Assembly: GCF_004101245.1 (NCBI RefSeq)
Contig: NZ_SCIN01000001.1
Span: 510,784 to 574,783, forward strand
Direction of reading: 5' to 3'
DNA from: Sphingomonas sp. UV9
GTDB taxonomy: Bacteria > Pseudomonadota > Alphaproteobacteria > Sphingomonadales > Sphingomonadaceae
DNA: 64,000 nt
This document shows, piece after piece, positions 26,661 to 35,586 of the stretch; within the stretch, counting starts at the first letter, position 1, and each line of letters begins with the position of its first letter. The notes under the pieces were generated by a model that worked only from the letters and a program-made list of their open reading frames with translations, did no database searches and had not been told where the DNA came from. The position numbers and the translations under genes are program-made.

Positions 26661-29600
26661 ATGCAGACCTATCGCCGCCGTTTGCTCGCCACGACATTGT
26701 TCGTGGGTGCCGTTGCCCTCGCCGCCCCTGCGGTCGCTCAGGTCGCGCCGACCGAAGCGCCCGCTACCGACCCGATGGCATCGCAGCCGCCGGTCGATCA
26801 GACGGCCGCACAGTCTGCAGCCGATCCCGCTGCGCAGGCGACCGGCAGTGCCGCGCAGGGTGACGAACCCGCCGGCGATATCGTTGTCACCGGTTCGCGC
26901 ATCTCGTCACCATCAGCCACCGCGGCATCGCCTTTGCAGTCGATCAGCGCCGACCTGATCCGCCAGTCCGGCGCGGTCAACGTGCAGGACGTCCTGCTGC
27001 AGAACCCGACGTTCGGCGCACCCGGCATCAGCCGCACCAACTCGAGCTTCGCGACCCAGTCGGCAGGCGTGGCCACCGTCAACCTGCGCAACCTGGGTGA
27101 GGATCGTACGCTCGTCCTGGTCAACGGTCGGCGATTCGTTTCGGGCGTTCCCGGTAGCAGCGCAGTCGATCTGAACGTGATTCCGGCGCAGTTCCTCGAG
27201 CGTACGGATATTCTGACCGGCGGCGCGTCGGCGGTCTATGGGTCCGACGCCGTCGCAGGCGTGGTCAACTTCATCTACAAGACCAAGTTCGATGGCGTGA
27301 ACATCGATGCGCAGCAGGGCATCTCGCAATATGGCGATGGCTCCGACCGCCAGATCAACCTGCTCGCCGGCAAGAATTTCGCCGACGGCCGCGGCAACAT
27401 CATGCTGTTCGGCGGCTATTCGAAGCAGGGCACCGTCCTGAAGAAGGACCGCTCGACCGAGGCGGGTTCGAGCGCCATCGATCGCACCAGCGCGTCGCTG
27501 ACGCCGAACGATCCGGAAGTGCTGCTGTCGGGCTTTATCCCGGGTGGCCGTTTCTACGCTGGTGATCAAACGTTCAGCTACGGCACCGACAACACGCTCC
27601 GCAACTGCACCACAGTCAGCTGTGGTGGGTTCAACCGTTCGGACTCGCGCTACCTTGCCGTTCCGGTCGAGCGCTATCTTGCTGCCGGTCGTGCGAGCTA
27701 TGAATTCTCCCCGGCCGCCAACGTCTTCATCGAAGGCAACTACGCCAAGACCAAGGCGCGCACCAATATCGAGGCGTTCCCGCTCAGCTCGGATCTGGTC
27801 AACATCGCTACCGGCGGTCAGGTGCCGATCCAGACGGTCGTCGGCGGCGCGACCCTCCGCAATCCGTATGTCCCCGATGCGATCTTCAACGCGGCGACCG
27901 ACACCGACGGCGATGGGCTGAAGGACATCTACTTCGACCGCCGCTTGACCGATTTCGGCCCCCGCACGAGCAGCGCGACGCGCGACATGTTCCGCTTTGC
28001 CGGCGGCGTGAACGGCAAGTTCCTCGAAGATCGCTTCAACTACGAGGTCTATGGCATTTATGGTCAGACCATCGAGAACCAGACCGGCAACGGCCAGTAT
28101 GACAGCACCAAGTTCAACCAGGCGCTGAACTCGTACCGCGATCCGGCAACCGGTCAGATCGTCTGCGCCGATCCGGCAGCACGCGCGGCCGGCTGCGTTC
28201 CCGCGAACATTTACGGCATCAACGCGCTTGCTCCAGCCGCCGACTACCTCGCGGTACCGACGTCGTTGCGCTCGAAGATCACGCAGACGGTCGCCGGTGC
28301 GAACGTGTCGGGCAAGCTGTTCTCGCTGTTCGGCGCCGACCCGGTCGGCTTCAGCGTCGGTACCGAATACCGCCGCGAAAGCAGCAGCAACACCTTCGAT
28401 CTGCTCACCCAGCAGGGACTGAACGGCAATAACGCGCTGCCGTCGACGAGCGGCAATTTCGACCTGATCGAGGGCTTTGCCGAGACGATCGTTCCGCTGC
28501 TTCAGGACCGTCCGTTCTTCCATTCGCTGTCGGTTCGCGGCGCGGTCCGCGTATCGAACTATTCGACGGTCGGCACCACGGTCAGCTATAACTATGGCGG
28601 CGAGTGGGCACCGATCCAGGACGTCCGCTTCCGGGTGATGCAGGCGCGTTCGGTACGTGCGCCGAACGTCAACGAGCTGTTCCAGCCTGCCCAGCAGGAT
28701 TTCCCGACCGGTCTTCAGGATCCCTGCGCAGGCGTGACGGCGACGACCGCCGGTACGCTTGGAACGCAGTGCCGTGGCGCAGCCGGGGTCGCCGCGAACA
28801 TCGCCGCTAACGGTGCATTCGCGGTCAACCAGGCTGATCTCCAGGGCGTCACCAGCTTCGGCGGCGGCAACCCTGCGTTGCAGGAAGAAAAGGGCAATTC
28901 GTTCACGGCGGGGGTGGTCATCAACCCGCGATCGGTTGCTGGACTGCGCAACCTTGTCGTCAGCGTCGATTACTTCAACATCAAGATCGACGACGCGATC
29001 GTTACCACGCCGCTCCAGTTCATTCTGAACCAGTGCTACAACTCGGCGATCCAGCAATATTGTGATCTGGTCGTCCGTCGTCCGACCGTATCGGGCCCGA
29101 ACAGTGCCGGTTCGCTCGACGAGGTCAACACGTCGCCGAGCAACAGCGGCGGCGCAAAGACTTCGGGTGTCGACGTCGCCGTCGATTGGCGCTCGAACCT
29201 GTCGTCGCTCGGCCTTGCCGGCGATCTCACGCTGCATGGCGCCTACACGCACCTGATCAGCGGCTACAACGTACCGTTGCCGGGCTCGGCTCGTGACTAT
29301 TTCGCGGGTGAGGTCGGCACCGATATCGCGGCGCCTCGCGACAAGTTCAGCATCACCTCCGGCTATGATATTGCTGGCATTGGCCTGACGCTGACGGGTA
29401 CGTGGTTGAGCCAGGCGAGCCTTGATGACCAGTTGACGGGCGTTCGCCCAGGCAGCGATCCGCAATACCGTGTGCGTCCGCAGTTCTACCTCGACTCCCA
29501 GATTCGTTTCCGTACCACCGACGGTTTCGAATTCTACGTCGGCGGCTCGAACCTGCTGAACAACAAGCCGCCGTTCATTGCCGATATCGGCGCAAGCGCA

Positions 29601-29675
29601 GGACAGGATACGAACACCTCGATCTATGATCCGCTCGGCCGTCGTTACTATGCAGGCGTTCGCATGTCGTTCTGA
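26661..29675 (+). CDS. TonB-dependent outer-membrane receptor
   Basis: A 1004-residue receptor. Signal peptide residues 1-27 end in AVAQ. A Pro/Ala/Gln-rich linker follows, then DIVVTGSRI near residue 74, the usual start of the plug in this large oar-like/carbohydrate-type class. The plug carries LVLVNGRRFV and GGASAVYGSDAVAGVVNF. A 22-strand barrel should follow, ending in the terminal Phe (GVRMSF) recognised by the BAM machinery. Several Cys pairs (for example NCTTVSCGG) suggest disulfides in loops. The substrate cannot be read; no regulator or transporter gene is adjacent. A strong terminator follows. Confidence 0.95.
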   Translation: MQTYRRRLLATTLFVGAVALAAPAVAQVAPTEAPATDPMASQPPVDQTAAQSAADPAAQATGSAAQGDEPAGDIVVTGSRISSPSATAASPLQSISADLIRQSGAVNVQDVLLQNPTFGAPGISRTNSSFATQSAGVATVNLRNLGEDRTLVLVNGRRFVSGVPGSSAVDLNVIPAQFLERTDILTGGASAVYGSDAVAGVVNFIYKTKFDGVNIDAQQGISQYGDGSDRQINLLAGKNFADGRGNIMLFGGYSKQGTVLKKDRSTEAGSSAIDRTSASLTPNDPEVLLSGFIPGGRFYAGDQTFSYGTDNTLRNCTTVSCGGFNRSDSRYLAVPVERYLAAGRASYEFSPAANVFIEGNYAKTKARTNIEAFPLSSDLVNIATGGQVPIQTVVGGATLRNPYVPDAIFNAATDTDGDGLKDIYFDRRLTDFGPRTSSATRDMFRFAGGVNGKFLEDRFNYEVYGIYGQTIENQTGNGQYDSTKFNQALNSYRDPATGQIVCADPAARAAGCVPANIYGINALAPAADYLAVPTSLRSKITQTVAGANVSGKLFSLFGADPVGFSVGTEYRRESSSNTFDLLTQQGLNGNNALPSTSGNFDLIEGFAETIVPLLQDRPFFHSLSVRGAVRVSNYSTVGTTVSYNYGGEWAPIQDVRFRVMQARSVRAPNVNELFQPAQQDFPTGLQDPCAGVTATTAGTLGTQCRGAAGVAANIAANGAFAVNQADLQGVTSFGGGNPALQEEKGNSFTAGVVINPRSVAGLRNLVVSVDYFNIKIDDAIVTTPLQFILNQCYNSAIQQYCDLVVRRPTVSGPNSAGSLDEVNTSPSNSGGAKTSGVDVAVDWRSNLSSLGLAGDLTLHGAYTHLISGYNVPLPGSARDYFAGEVGTDIAAPRDKFSITSGYDIAGIGLTLTGTWLSQASLDDQLTGVRPGSDPQYRVRPQFYLDSQIRFRTTDGFEFYVGGSNLLNNKPPFIADIGASAGQDTNTSIYDPLGRRYYAGVRMSF

Positions 29676-29700
29676 ACGACCTTCACGATCGAACCTTATC

Positions 29701-29728
29701 GGGGGGCCGGAAACGGCTCCCCTTTTTT
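29701..29728 (+). terminator. Rho-independent terminator of the TonB receptor gene
   Basis: A 9-bp stem (GGGGGGCCG with CGGCTCCCC, one G-T wobble), GAAA tetraloop, then six T. It begins 25 bp after the receptor stop codon. Confidence 0.9.
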
Positions 29729-29799
29729 ATTGCGCGGAGGGTAAGTAAGTCTGTCGCGTCCAATCGAGACTGGCGATCTCTGCCACGGGGGTATTGCAG

Positions 29800-30201
29800 A
29801 TGAACTGGGTACCGGGAATTGCGACGATGGCGCTGGCGGCTGCGGGCCTGCCAACCGCTCAACCGGCCGCCGGCACGACCGATGTGTTGCGGGTGAAGGA
29901 CGTGGGCCGATTGGTCCCAGTCAGGCCGGACTCCGAAATCCGGATCGCGTTGCCGTATGTTATCGGCTCAAACTATCGGTGGCAGATTTTGTCGGCAAAG
30001 CGCGTGACGCTCGCAGGCCCTATCGTGACGGGCGACGATCCCGATCGCTCGGTTGGCGCACCCGGGCTGCCCCAGGTTGCCTTTATCAAATTGCGCGCTC
30101 CGTCGAGCGGAACCGGTAGCGTTTTGCTGGGCGAGGTGCGTGACGGCGGCGGCGGTGTGGCACCCAACTCGTACCGCTTCCGCTTTCGCGTCGTCCCGTG
30201 A
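29800..30201 (+). CDS. Small secreted protein with a chagasin-like (I42) pattern
   Basis: A 133-residue protein from ATG 29800, with a signal peptide of about 25 residues. The mature part shows ALPYVIGSNYRWQIL, later SVGAPGLPQVAFIKLRAP, then SGTGSVLLGEV and a closing FRFRV strand. This order (G-x-x-x-W, GAPG plus aromatic strand, small-G turn) resembles inhibitor family I42 (chagasin), which blocks papain-like cysteine proteases. The classic NPTTGY and RPWE motifs are not intact, so the link is a proposal only. A TTG six bases upstream is an alternative start. It is isolated between two terminators. Confidence 0.6.
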   Translation: MNWVPGIATMALAAAGLPTAQPAAGTTDVLRVKDVGRLVPVRPDSEIRIALPYVIGSNYRWQILSAKRVTLAGPIVTGDDPDRSVGAPGLPQVAFIKLRAPSSGTGSVLLGEVRDGGGGVAPNSYRFRFRVVP

Positions 30202-30216
30202 CCAACGCTCGATAAC

Positions 30217-30257
30217 AAAAAAAAGGCCGCGCCCACCGGATGGTGGACGCGGCCTTT
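30217..30257. terminator. Bidirectional Rho-independent terminator, strong for ahcY
   Basis: Stem GGCCGCG/CGCGGCC plus CCACC/GGTGG around loop GGAT. On the minus strand it ends in eight T, serving ahcY; on the plus strand in TTT, serving the chagasin-like gene. Confidence 0.88.
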
Positions 30258-30279
30258 CACGCAGCGATCGGGTGAACGA

Positions 30280-31713
30280 TCAGTAGCGGTAATGATCCGG
30301 CTTGAACGGGCCTTCGACCGGCACACCGATGTAACCGGCCTGCTTTTCCGACAGCGTCGACAGCTTCACCCCGAGCTTCTCGAGGTGGAGCATCGCGACC
30401 TTCTCGTCGAGGTGCTTCGGCAGGACGTACACTTCGTTCTTGTAGTTCTCGCCCTTGGTCCAGAGCTCGATCTGCGCGAGCGTCTGGTTGGTGAACGATG
30501 CCGACATCACGAACGACGGGTGGCCGGTGGCGCAACCGAGGTTCACCAGACGACCCTTCGCCAGGATGATGATCTGCTTGCCGTCCGGGAACTTCACCAG
30601 GTCGGTGCCGGGCTTCACTTCGGTCCAGTCGTAGTTCGACAGCGCGGCGATCTGGATCTCCGAGTCGAAGTGACCGATGTTGCAGACGATCGACATCGGC
30701 TTCATCGCCTTCATGTGATCGGCGGTGATGACGTCGGCGTTGCCGGTCGCGGTGCAGAAGATGTCGGCGCGGCTGACGGCCTCTTCCATCGTCACGACCT
30801 CGAAGCCCTCCATCGCCGCCTGCAGCGCGCAGATCGGATCGACTTCGGTGACCATCACGCGCGCGCCGCCGTTGCGGAGCGACTGGGCCGAACCCTTGCC
30901 GACGTCACCGAAACCGGCGACGCAGGCGACCTTGCCGGCGAGCATGACGTCGGTCGCGCGACGGATCGCGTCGACCAGCGATTCCTTGCAGCCGTAGAGG
31001 TTGTCGAACTTCGACTTGGTCACCGAGTCGTTGACGTTGATCGCGGGGAACGGCAGCTCGCCCTTCTTGGCGATCTCGTACAGGCGGTGGACGCCGGTGG
31101 TGGTCTCTTCCGAGACGCCCTTCAGGTTCTTGACCGTCTCGGTGAGGTAGCCGGGGTTCTTCGCGACATACGCCTTCAGCGCACGCTGCATCTCGACCTC
31201 TTCCTCGTTCTCGGGCTCGGGCATCGTGTGGCCGGCTTCGAGCTTGGCGCCCCAGAGTGCGAACATCGTCGCGTCGCCGCCATCGTCGAGGATGATGTTC
31301 GAGGTCTGGCCCTCGATCTCACGGTCCCACGAGAAGATGTCGCCGACATAGTTCCAGTAATCCGCGAGGCTCTCGCCCTTGATCGCGAACACGGGAACGC
31401 CGGTCGCGGCGATCGCGGCGGCGGCATGGTCCTGCGTCGAGAAGATGTTGCACGTCGCCCAGCGGACGTCGGCGCCGAGCGCGGTGAGCGTCTCGATCAG
31501 CACCGCGGTCTGGATCGTCATGTGCAGCGACCCGGTGATGCGCGCGCCCTTCAACGGCTGCGATGCGCCGAATTCGGTGCGCAGCGACATCAGGCCGGGC
31601 ATCTCGGTCTCGGCGATGTTGATCTCGGCGCGGCCGAAATCGGCGAGGCTGATGTCGGCAACGACATAGTCGGGCTTGCCGTCAGTTTTCTGGGGCGCGA
31701 GCGTGGTGGCCAC
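30280..31713 (-). CDS. ahcY: Adenosylhomocysteinase
   Basis: A 477-residue enzyme that splits S-adenosylhomocysteine into adenosine and homocysteine, clearing the product of methylation. The NAD-binding loop is [14 protein letters not shown]. The substrate region carries [16 protein letters not shown] and the late [15 protein letters not shown] 31713 is the likely start, with AGGAG eight bases upstream; the frame is open 22 codons further up but without support. The upstream region contains a perfect 20-bp palindrome, a probable operator. Confidence 0.96.
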   Translation of the reverse strand: MATTLAPQKTDGKPDYVVADISLADFGRAEINIAETEMPGLMSLRTEFGASQPLKGARITGSLHMTIQTAVLIETLTALGADVRWATCNIFSTQDHAAAAIAATGVPVFAIKGESLADYWNYVGDIFSWDREIEGQTSNIILDDGGDATMFALWGAKLEAGHTMPEPENEEEVEMQRALKAYVAKNPGYLTETVKNLKGVSEETTTGVHRLYEIAKKGELPFPAINVNDSVTKSKFDNLYGCKESLVDAIRRATDVMLAGKVACVAGFGDVGKGSAQSLRNGGARVMVTEVDPICALQAAMEGFEVVTMEEAVSRADIFCTATGNADVITADHMKAMKPMSIVCNIGHFDSEIQIAALSNYDWTEVKPGTDLVKFPDGKQIIILAKGRLVNLGCATGHPSFVMSASFTNQTLAQIELWTKGENYKNEVYVLPKHLDEKVAMLHLEKLGVKLSTLSEKQAGYIGVPVEGPFKPDHYRY

Positions 31714-31804
31714 GAGGATATCTCCTGGGAATAATCTTTGATCGGCGAGCCTCATGCCCGTGCCGGATGCCGTGCCCAATAGGCGATCGAAGGCTCCAAA
31801 TCAA

Positions 31805-31824
31805 ATATAAAGATATCTTTATAT
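31805..31824. promoter_or_regulatory. Perfect 20-bp palindrome upstream of ahcY
   Basis: ATATAAAGATATCTTTATAT, fully self-complementary, 91 bp before the ahcY start and far richer in A/T than its surroundings. In several proteobacteria, ahcY is controlled by the ArsR-family regulator SahR through AT-rich palindromes of this general kind. Assignment to SahR is inference; no regulator gene is in the window. Confidence 0.65.
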
Positions 31825-31852
31825 GTTGGGTTGGGCGCGCTGCTTACTCCTG

Positions 31853-31931
31853 TTCTCCTGCGAACGCAGGAGCCCAGGACCAAGCAGGACACCGATCTTT
31901 ACCCTGGGCTCCTGCGTTCGCAGGAGAACGG
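31853..31931. repeat. Inverted pair of GAAC-loop palindromes
   Basis: Left arm TTCTCCTGCGAACGCAGGAG plus CCCAGG; right arm CCTGGGCTCCTGCG plus TTCGCAGGAGAA. An almost exact sister of the 8518 element. It lies between ahcY and yqgE. Confidence 0.85.
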
Positions 31932-31936
31932 AAGCA

Positions 31937-32497
31937 TTATGCTCGCCCCGTCTCAGCCACCAGCAACCGGGGATCGACCCCAGCCTGCGCGAAGGCGTGC
32001 GTCCAGCGGTCGTCGGCATCGGTATCGAACAGCAGGCCGGTGTCGCCGACCACGTTGAACCAGCCCGGCCGCGAGAGCTCGCCCTCCAGCTGGCCGGCAT
32101 CCCAGCCGGCATAGCCGAGCGCCACGACCCACTGCGACGGCCCCCGCCCCTCGGCGATCGCGCGGAGGACGTCGACCGTGCTCGACAGCTTCCACAACCC
32201 GGCGACATCGACGCTGTCCTGACCGCCCCAGTCGCTCGAATGGAGCACGAAGCCGCGGCGGGGCTCGACCGGGCCGCCGAAATGCACCGGCGCATTGGGG
32301 GCGTCGCCGCGTTCGATCTCGAACTGGGCGAGCAGGTCGTGGAAGCCGAGCCCGTCGAGCGTCGCGCCGAGGCCGATGCCGATCGCGCCATTCGCGTCAT
32401 GGCTGCACATCGCGATCACCGCGCGTTCGAACCGCGGGTCGCTCATCCCGGGCATCGCGAGCAGGAATTGTCCGGAGAGAAAAGCCGTCTTGTCCAT
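31937..32497 (-). CDS. YqgE/AlgH family protein
   Basis: A 186-residue cytoplasmic protein starting MDKTAFLSGQFLLAMPGM, the standard N-terminus of the YqgE/AlgH (UPF0301) family. Further family features are VIAMCSHDANGAIGIGLG, FGGPVEPRRGFVLHS and GYAGWDAGQLEGEL. A molecular role is not established for the family; links to alginate regulation in Pseudomonas are indirect. It is divergent from the peroxiredoxin gene with a 107-bp gap. Confidence 0.9.
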   Translation of the reverse strand: MDKTAFLSGQFLLAMPGMSDPRFERAVIAMCSHDANGAIGIGLGATLDGLGFHDLLAQFEIERGDAPNAPVHFGGPVEPRRGFVLHSSDWGGQDSVDVAGLWKLSSTVDVLRAIAEGRGPSQWVVALGYAGWDAGQLEGELSRPGWFNVVGDTGLLFDTDADDRWTHAFAQAGVDPRLLVAETGRA

Positions 32498-32604
32498 GCG
32501 TTGCAACATAGCGGCGCGGGCAGGCCGCCGCCACGCTTGAAATGTCCGAGCGGGCGTACGAGGTACGGACCGCCCGCGACCAACGCGGCGACAGGAGATT
32601 TCAC

Positions 32605-33084
32605 ATGACGATCAGCGTCGGCGACCGGCTTCCCACCACCAATCTCGTCAAGGCAACCGCAGACGGCCCCGACCAGGTCGATACCGACAGCTTCTTCAAG
32701 GGCCGCAAGGTTGCGCTGTTCGCGGTGCCCGGTGCGTTCACGCCGACCTGCTCGGCCAAGCACCTCCCCGGCTTCGTCGAGAAGGAAGCCGAGCTGAAGG
32801 CGAAGGGCATCGACGAGATCGCCTGCGTGTCGGTCAACGACGCGTTCGTGATGGGTGCATGGGGCAAGTCGGCGGGCGCCGGCGACATCACGATGCTGGC
32901 GGACGGCAATGGCGATTTCGCCAAGGCGGTCGGGCTGACGATGGACGGGTCGGGCTATGGCATGGGTCTTCGCAGCCAGCGCTACTCGATGATCGTCAAC
33001 GACGGCGTCGTCGAGCAGCTGAACGTGGAAGCGCCCGGCGAGTTCAAGGTGAGTTCGGCCGAACATCTGCTCAGCGAGATCTGA
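32605..33084 (+). CDS. Peroxiredoxin (Prx5/AhpE-like thioredoxin-fold)
   Basis: A 159-residue peroxidase of the Prx5 subfamily. The catalytic site is PGAFTPTCSAKHLPGF with peroxidatic Cys49 and the conserved preceding Thr. It reduces hydroperoxides using glutathione/glutaredoxin or thioredoxin. ATG 32605 has AGGAG eight bases upstream; the open frame to 32542 is not needed. No glutaredoxin domain is fused. The protein ends in AEHLLSEI, usual for the family. Confidence 0.94.
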   Translation: MTISVGDRLPTTNLVKATADGPDQVDTDSFFKGRKVALFAVPGAFTPTCSAKHLPGFVEKEAELKAKGIDEIACVSVNDAFVMGAWGKSAGAGDITMLADGNGDFAKAVGLTMDGSGYGMGLRSQRYSMIVNDGVVEQLNVEAPGEFKVSSAEHLLSEI

Positions 33085-33100
33085 ACCTTTTGATCCTTCC

Positions 33101-33212
33101 CTGCCAGGGGGAGGTGGCAGCCATAGGCTGACAAAGGGGGAGGACGCGCAACGGTTGTTCCGTGCCCTCCCCCTCCGTCTGGCAAGCGTCAGACACCTCC
33201 CCCTGGCGGGGC
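33101..33212. repeat. Inverted pair of CCAGGGGGAGGTG elements
   Basis: Left arm CTGCCAGGGGGAGGTGGCAG; right arm CACCTCCCCCTGGCGGGGCAG, with GGGGGAGG and CCTCCCCCTCC forming an inner pair. Unrelated in core sequence to the GAAN-loop elements. A solo half copy lies at 37508-37532. Confidence 0.75.
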
Positions 33213-33270
33213 AGGATACGAGGACGGGCGAAGTCTTGCCACCGTAACGATCGCCGCGTAACACTTGCCG

Positions 33271-34707
33271 ATGACAATCGCATCCGACCTCGTCGCCGAC
33301 CTCGACCGCCTCTACCGCGCTTCCGTCGAGCGCCTCCAATCCGCCATGAGCGCCTATATCGCCGACGGCACCGTGCCCGATCCGAGCGCGCGCACCGATG
33401 GCTCATTCGCGTATCCCGAAATCCGGCTCACCTATAAAGGCGGCGTCGATCGCCCCACCCCGCTCCGCTCGTTCGGCCGGCTGGTCACCGCGGGCGAATA
33501 CCGCATCAGCGTCACCAAGCCCGCGATCTTCGCCGAATATCTGATCGAACAGCTGACTTTGCTGATCGAGGACTATGACGTCACCGTCGAGGCCGTCGAA
33601 GGGCGCCAGGAAATCCCGTTCCCCTACGTGATCGAGCCCGGCCACGCACTAAGCCTGGACGAGGTGTCCGCCACCGAATTGTCGCGCCACTTCCCCGCCA
33701 CCGAGCTCGCGCATATCGGCGACGAAATCGCCGACGGCCTTTGGGTCGCGAACGACGAGGCGCGCCCGCTCGCGCTGTTCGACGGCCTGCGCACAGACTT
33801 CAGCCTTGCCCGCCTGCGCCACTATATGGGCACGCCCGCCGAGCACGCGCAGCGCTTCGTGCTGTTCACCAACTATCACCGCTATGTCGATGAATTCGTT
33901 CGCTGGGCCGGCACGCAGCTGGGTGAGGGTAGCCGCTTCACCAGCCTGTCGGGCGCGGGCGGGATCACGATCTCGTCGGGCGACGACATCGACAAGATCA
34001 TCTCCGACAGCGCGTGGCGGCGGCACCAGATGCCCGCCTATCACCTGATGGCGGACGACCGCACCGGCATCACGCTCGTCAACATCGGCGTCGGGCCGTC
34101 GAACGCGAAGACGATCTGCGACCATCTCGCGGTCTTGCGCCCCGAGGCGTGGCTGATGATCGGCCATTGCGGCGGGCTGCGGCCGAGCCAGCGGATCGGC
34201 GACTATGTCCTCGCCCACGCCTATCTGCGCGACGATCACGTCCTCGACGACGTCCTTCCGCCCGAAATCCCGGTGCCGGCGATCGCCGAAGTGCAGGTCG
34301 CGATGGCCAAGGCCGCGGAAATCGTCTCGGGCCAGTCGGGCGAGGAACTCAAGCGCCGCCTGCGCACCGGTACGATCGTCACGACCGACGACCGCAACTG
34401 GGAACTGCGCTATTCGAAATCGGCGCTGCGCTTCTCTCTGTCGCGCGCGGTCGGCATCGACATGGAGTCCGCGACGATCGCCGCGCAAGGGTACCGGTTC
34501 CGCGTCCCCTACGGCACGTTGCTGTGCGTCTCGGACAAGCCGCTCCACGGCGAACTGAAGCTGCCCGGCCAGGCGAACCGCTTCTACGAACGCGCGATCA
34601 GCGAGCATCTGCGGATCGGGATCGAGACGTGCGAACAATTGCGGCTCGAGGGCGCCAAGCTCCACAGCCGCAAGCTCCGCGCGTTCGACGAGCCGCCGTT
34701 CCGGTAA
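33271..34707 (+). CDS. amn: AMP nucleosidase
   Basis: A 478-residue enzyme that hydrolyses AMP to adenine and ribose 5-phosphate. The N-terminal half is the AMP-nucleosidase-specific domain (YPEIRLTYKG and later FVLFTNYHRY). The C-terminal half is a nucleoside-phosphorylase fold with VNIGVGPSNAKTICDHLAVL, IGHCGGLR and the closing GIDMESATIAAQGY. ATG 33271 is used; a TTG two codons upstream is less likely. Length equals the family. It would help set adenylate levels; it has no operon partner. Confidence 0.95.
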   Translation: MTIASDLVADLDRLYRASVERLQSAMSAYIADGTVPDPSARTDGSFAYPEIRLTYKGGVDRPTPLRSFGRLVTAGEYRISVTKPAIFAEYLIEQLTLLIEDYDVTVEAVEGRQEIPFPYVIEPGHALSLDEVSATELSRHFPATELAHIGDEIADGLWVANDEARPLALFDGLRTDFSLARLRHYMGTPAEHAQRFVLFTNYHRYVDEFVRWAGTQLGEGSRFTSLSGAGGITISSGDDIDKIISDSAWRRHQMPAYHLMADDRTGITLVNIGVGPSNAKTICDHLAVLRPEAWLMIGHCGGLRPSQRIGDYVLAHAYLRDDHVLDDVLPPEIPVPAIAEVQVAMAKAAEIVSGQSGEELKRRLRTGTIVTTDDRNWELRYSKSALRFSLSRAVGIDMESATIAAQGYRFRVPYGTLLCVSDKPLHGELKLPGQANRFYERAISEHLRIGIETCEQLRLEGAKLHSRKLRAFDEPPFR

Positions 34708-34778
34708 GGCGTTCGGGGAAAAAACCGAGCGGATCGCGCGGGAATGCGTTACGCTTCCGGAATCATTGCTGAGGGAAC

Positions 34779-35324
34779 ATGACCGTGGCCGATACCGACA
34801 CGCCCGATACGGAAGCAAAGAAGCCCGTCGTCCGCCGCCGCGCCCCGCGCAAGACGAGTGCGCCCAAGGCGGCTGCTGCGGCAGCGGCGTCCGTCAAGCC
34901 GGCCCCTGCCAAACCCGCTCGGGCCCCCAAGCCGGCATCAGCCAAGCCGTTGCCGTCCGCCAAGCCGGTCGCGGACAAGTCCGTGATTGCCGCGCCGTCG
35001 CGGTCCGCGGCGAAGCCTGCGCCCAAACCGCGCTCGACCAAACGCAGTACCCCTCACCCCGTGGCTGCACGCAAGACGGCGCCCCCCGCTACAGTCGCCA
35101 AGCCAGCGGAAAAGACCCGCGGCAAATGGGGCGCCGCCGCGATCTTCAGCGGTGTCGCGGTAGCCGGGGCGGCGGTCGGCGCGCTGCTGACGCTGCGAGG
35201 GAGTACGCCTAAGGCGCCGACACCGCTTAAGCCGAAGGGCAAGCATGCGCATCAGGCGGACGGAGCGGATTCGTCGAAGTCGTTCAACGCCGGCATCGCC
35301 GATCCGGGGACGGTTCCGGAATAA
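34779..35324 (+). CDS. Lys/Ala/Pro-rich protein with one C-terminal membrane segment
   Basis: A 181-residue protein of strong compositional bias. Residues 1-110 consist largely of K, A, P, R and S, with repeats of the AKPA/PKPA type. A hydrophobic stretch follows (about residues 119-142, GAAAIFSGVAVAGAAVGALL). The last 40 residues are again Lys-rich and end in GIADPGTVPE. No family is recognised. It resembles cytoplasmic proteins anchored by one helix, with a basic tail that could touch DNA or polyanions; this is speculation. A shorter protein of the same style is at 55727. Confidence 0.7.
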   Translation: MTVADTDTPDTEAKKPVVRRRAPRKTSAPKAAAAAAASVKPAPAKPARAPKPASAKPLPSAKPVADKSVIAAPSRSAAKPAPKPRSTKRSTPHPVAARKTAPPATVAKPAEKTRGKWGAAAIFSGVAVAGAAVGALLTLRGSTPKAPTPLKPKGKHAHQADGADSSKSFNAGIADPGTVPE

Positions 35325-35340
35325 GCACAAATTGTGCCGC

Positions 35341-35446
35341 CACCGCGGCGAAGGCCGGGGCCCAATTGGGTGACGCTGCTAACGGCGCGATGCGCGTCGT
35401 TACTCGGGACGTTCCAACTGGGCCCCGGCCTTCGCCGGGGTGGTGC
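35341..35446. repeat. Inverted pair of GAAG-loop palindromes (CCAATTGG class)
   Basis: Left arm CACCGCGGCGAAGGCCGGGG plus CCCAATTGGG; right arm CCAACTGGGCCCCGG running into CTTCGCCGGGGTGG. The left stem has one mismatch (CCGCG for CCCCG). Confidence 0.8.
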
Positions 35447-35474
35447 ATCTTTTTAGTGTGGCCCACATTTCTAC

Positions 35475-35553
35475 CGTTCCCCCGCGGAGGCGGGGGCCCG
35501 GCTGAACCTTGGGTGCGTTCGTAATCCTGGGCCCCCGCTTTCGCGGGGGGAAC
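35475..35553. repeat. Inverted pair of palindromes (CCCGCG class)
   Basis: Left arm TTCCCCCGCGGAGGCGGGGG plus CCCG; right arm CCTGGGCCCCCGC plus TTTCGCGGGGGGAA. It lies 30 bp beyond the M2 peptidase stop codon, so the two elements in this gap form a tandem array. Confidence 0.8.
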
Positions 35554-35586
35554 ATGGAGTGGGGGAAATCAGGATCCCCCTCTCCG

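Noticed and set aside
26456..26863. Small frame upstream of the TonB receptor
   Set aside because: It overlaps the receptor start in another frame, has no recognisable features and no ribosome site.
26913..29465. An 850-codon frame antisense to the TonB receptor
   Set aside because: The receptor has signal peptide, plug and terminal Phe; the opposite frame has none of these.
31714..31804. SAH riboswitch in the ahcY leader
   Set aside because: The leader contains GAGGCTCG, which recalls part of that riboswitch, but I could not find the other conserved segments or the pseudoknot partner. A covariance-model search would decide.
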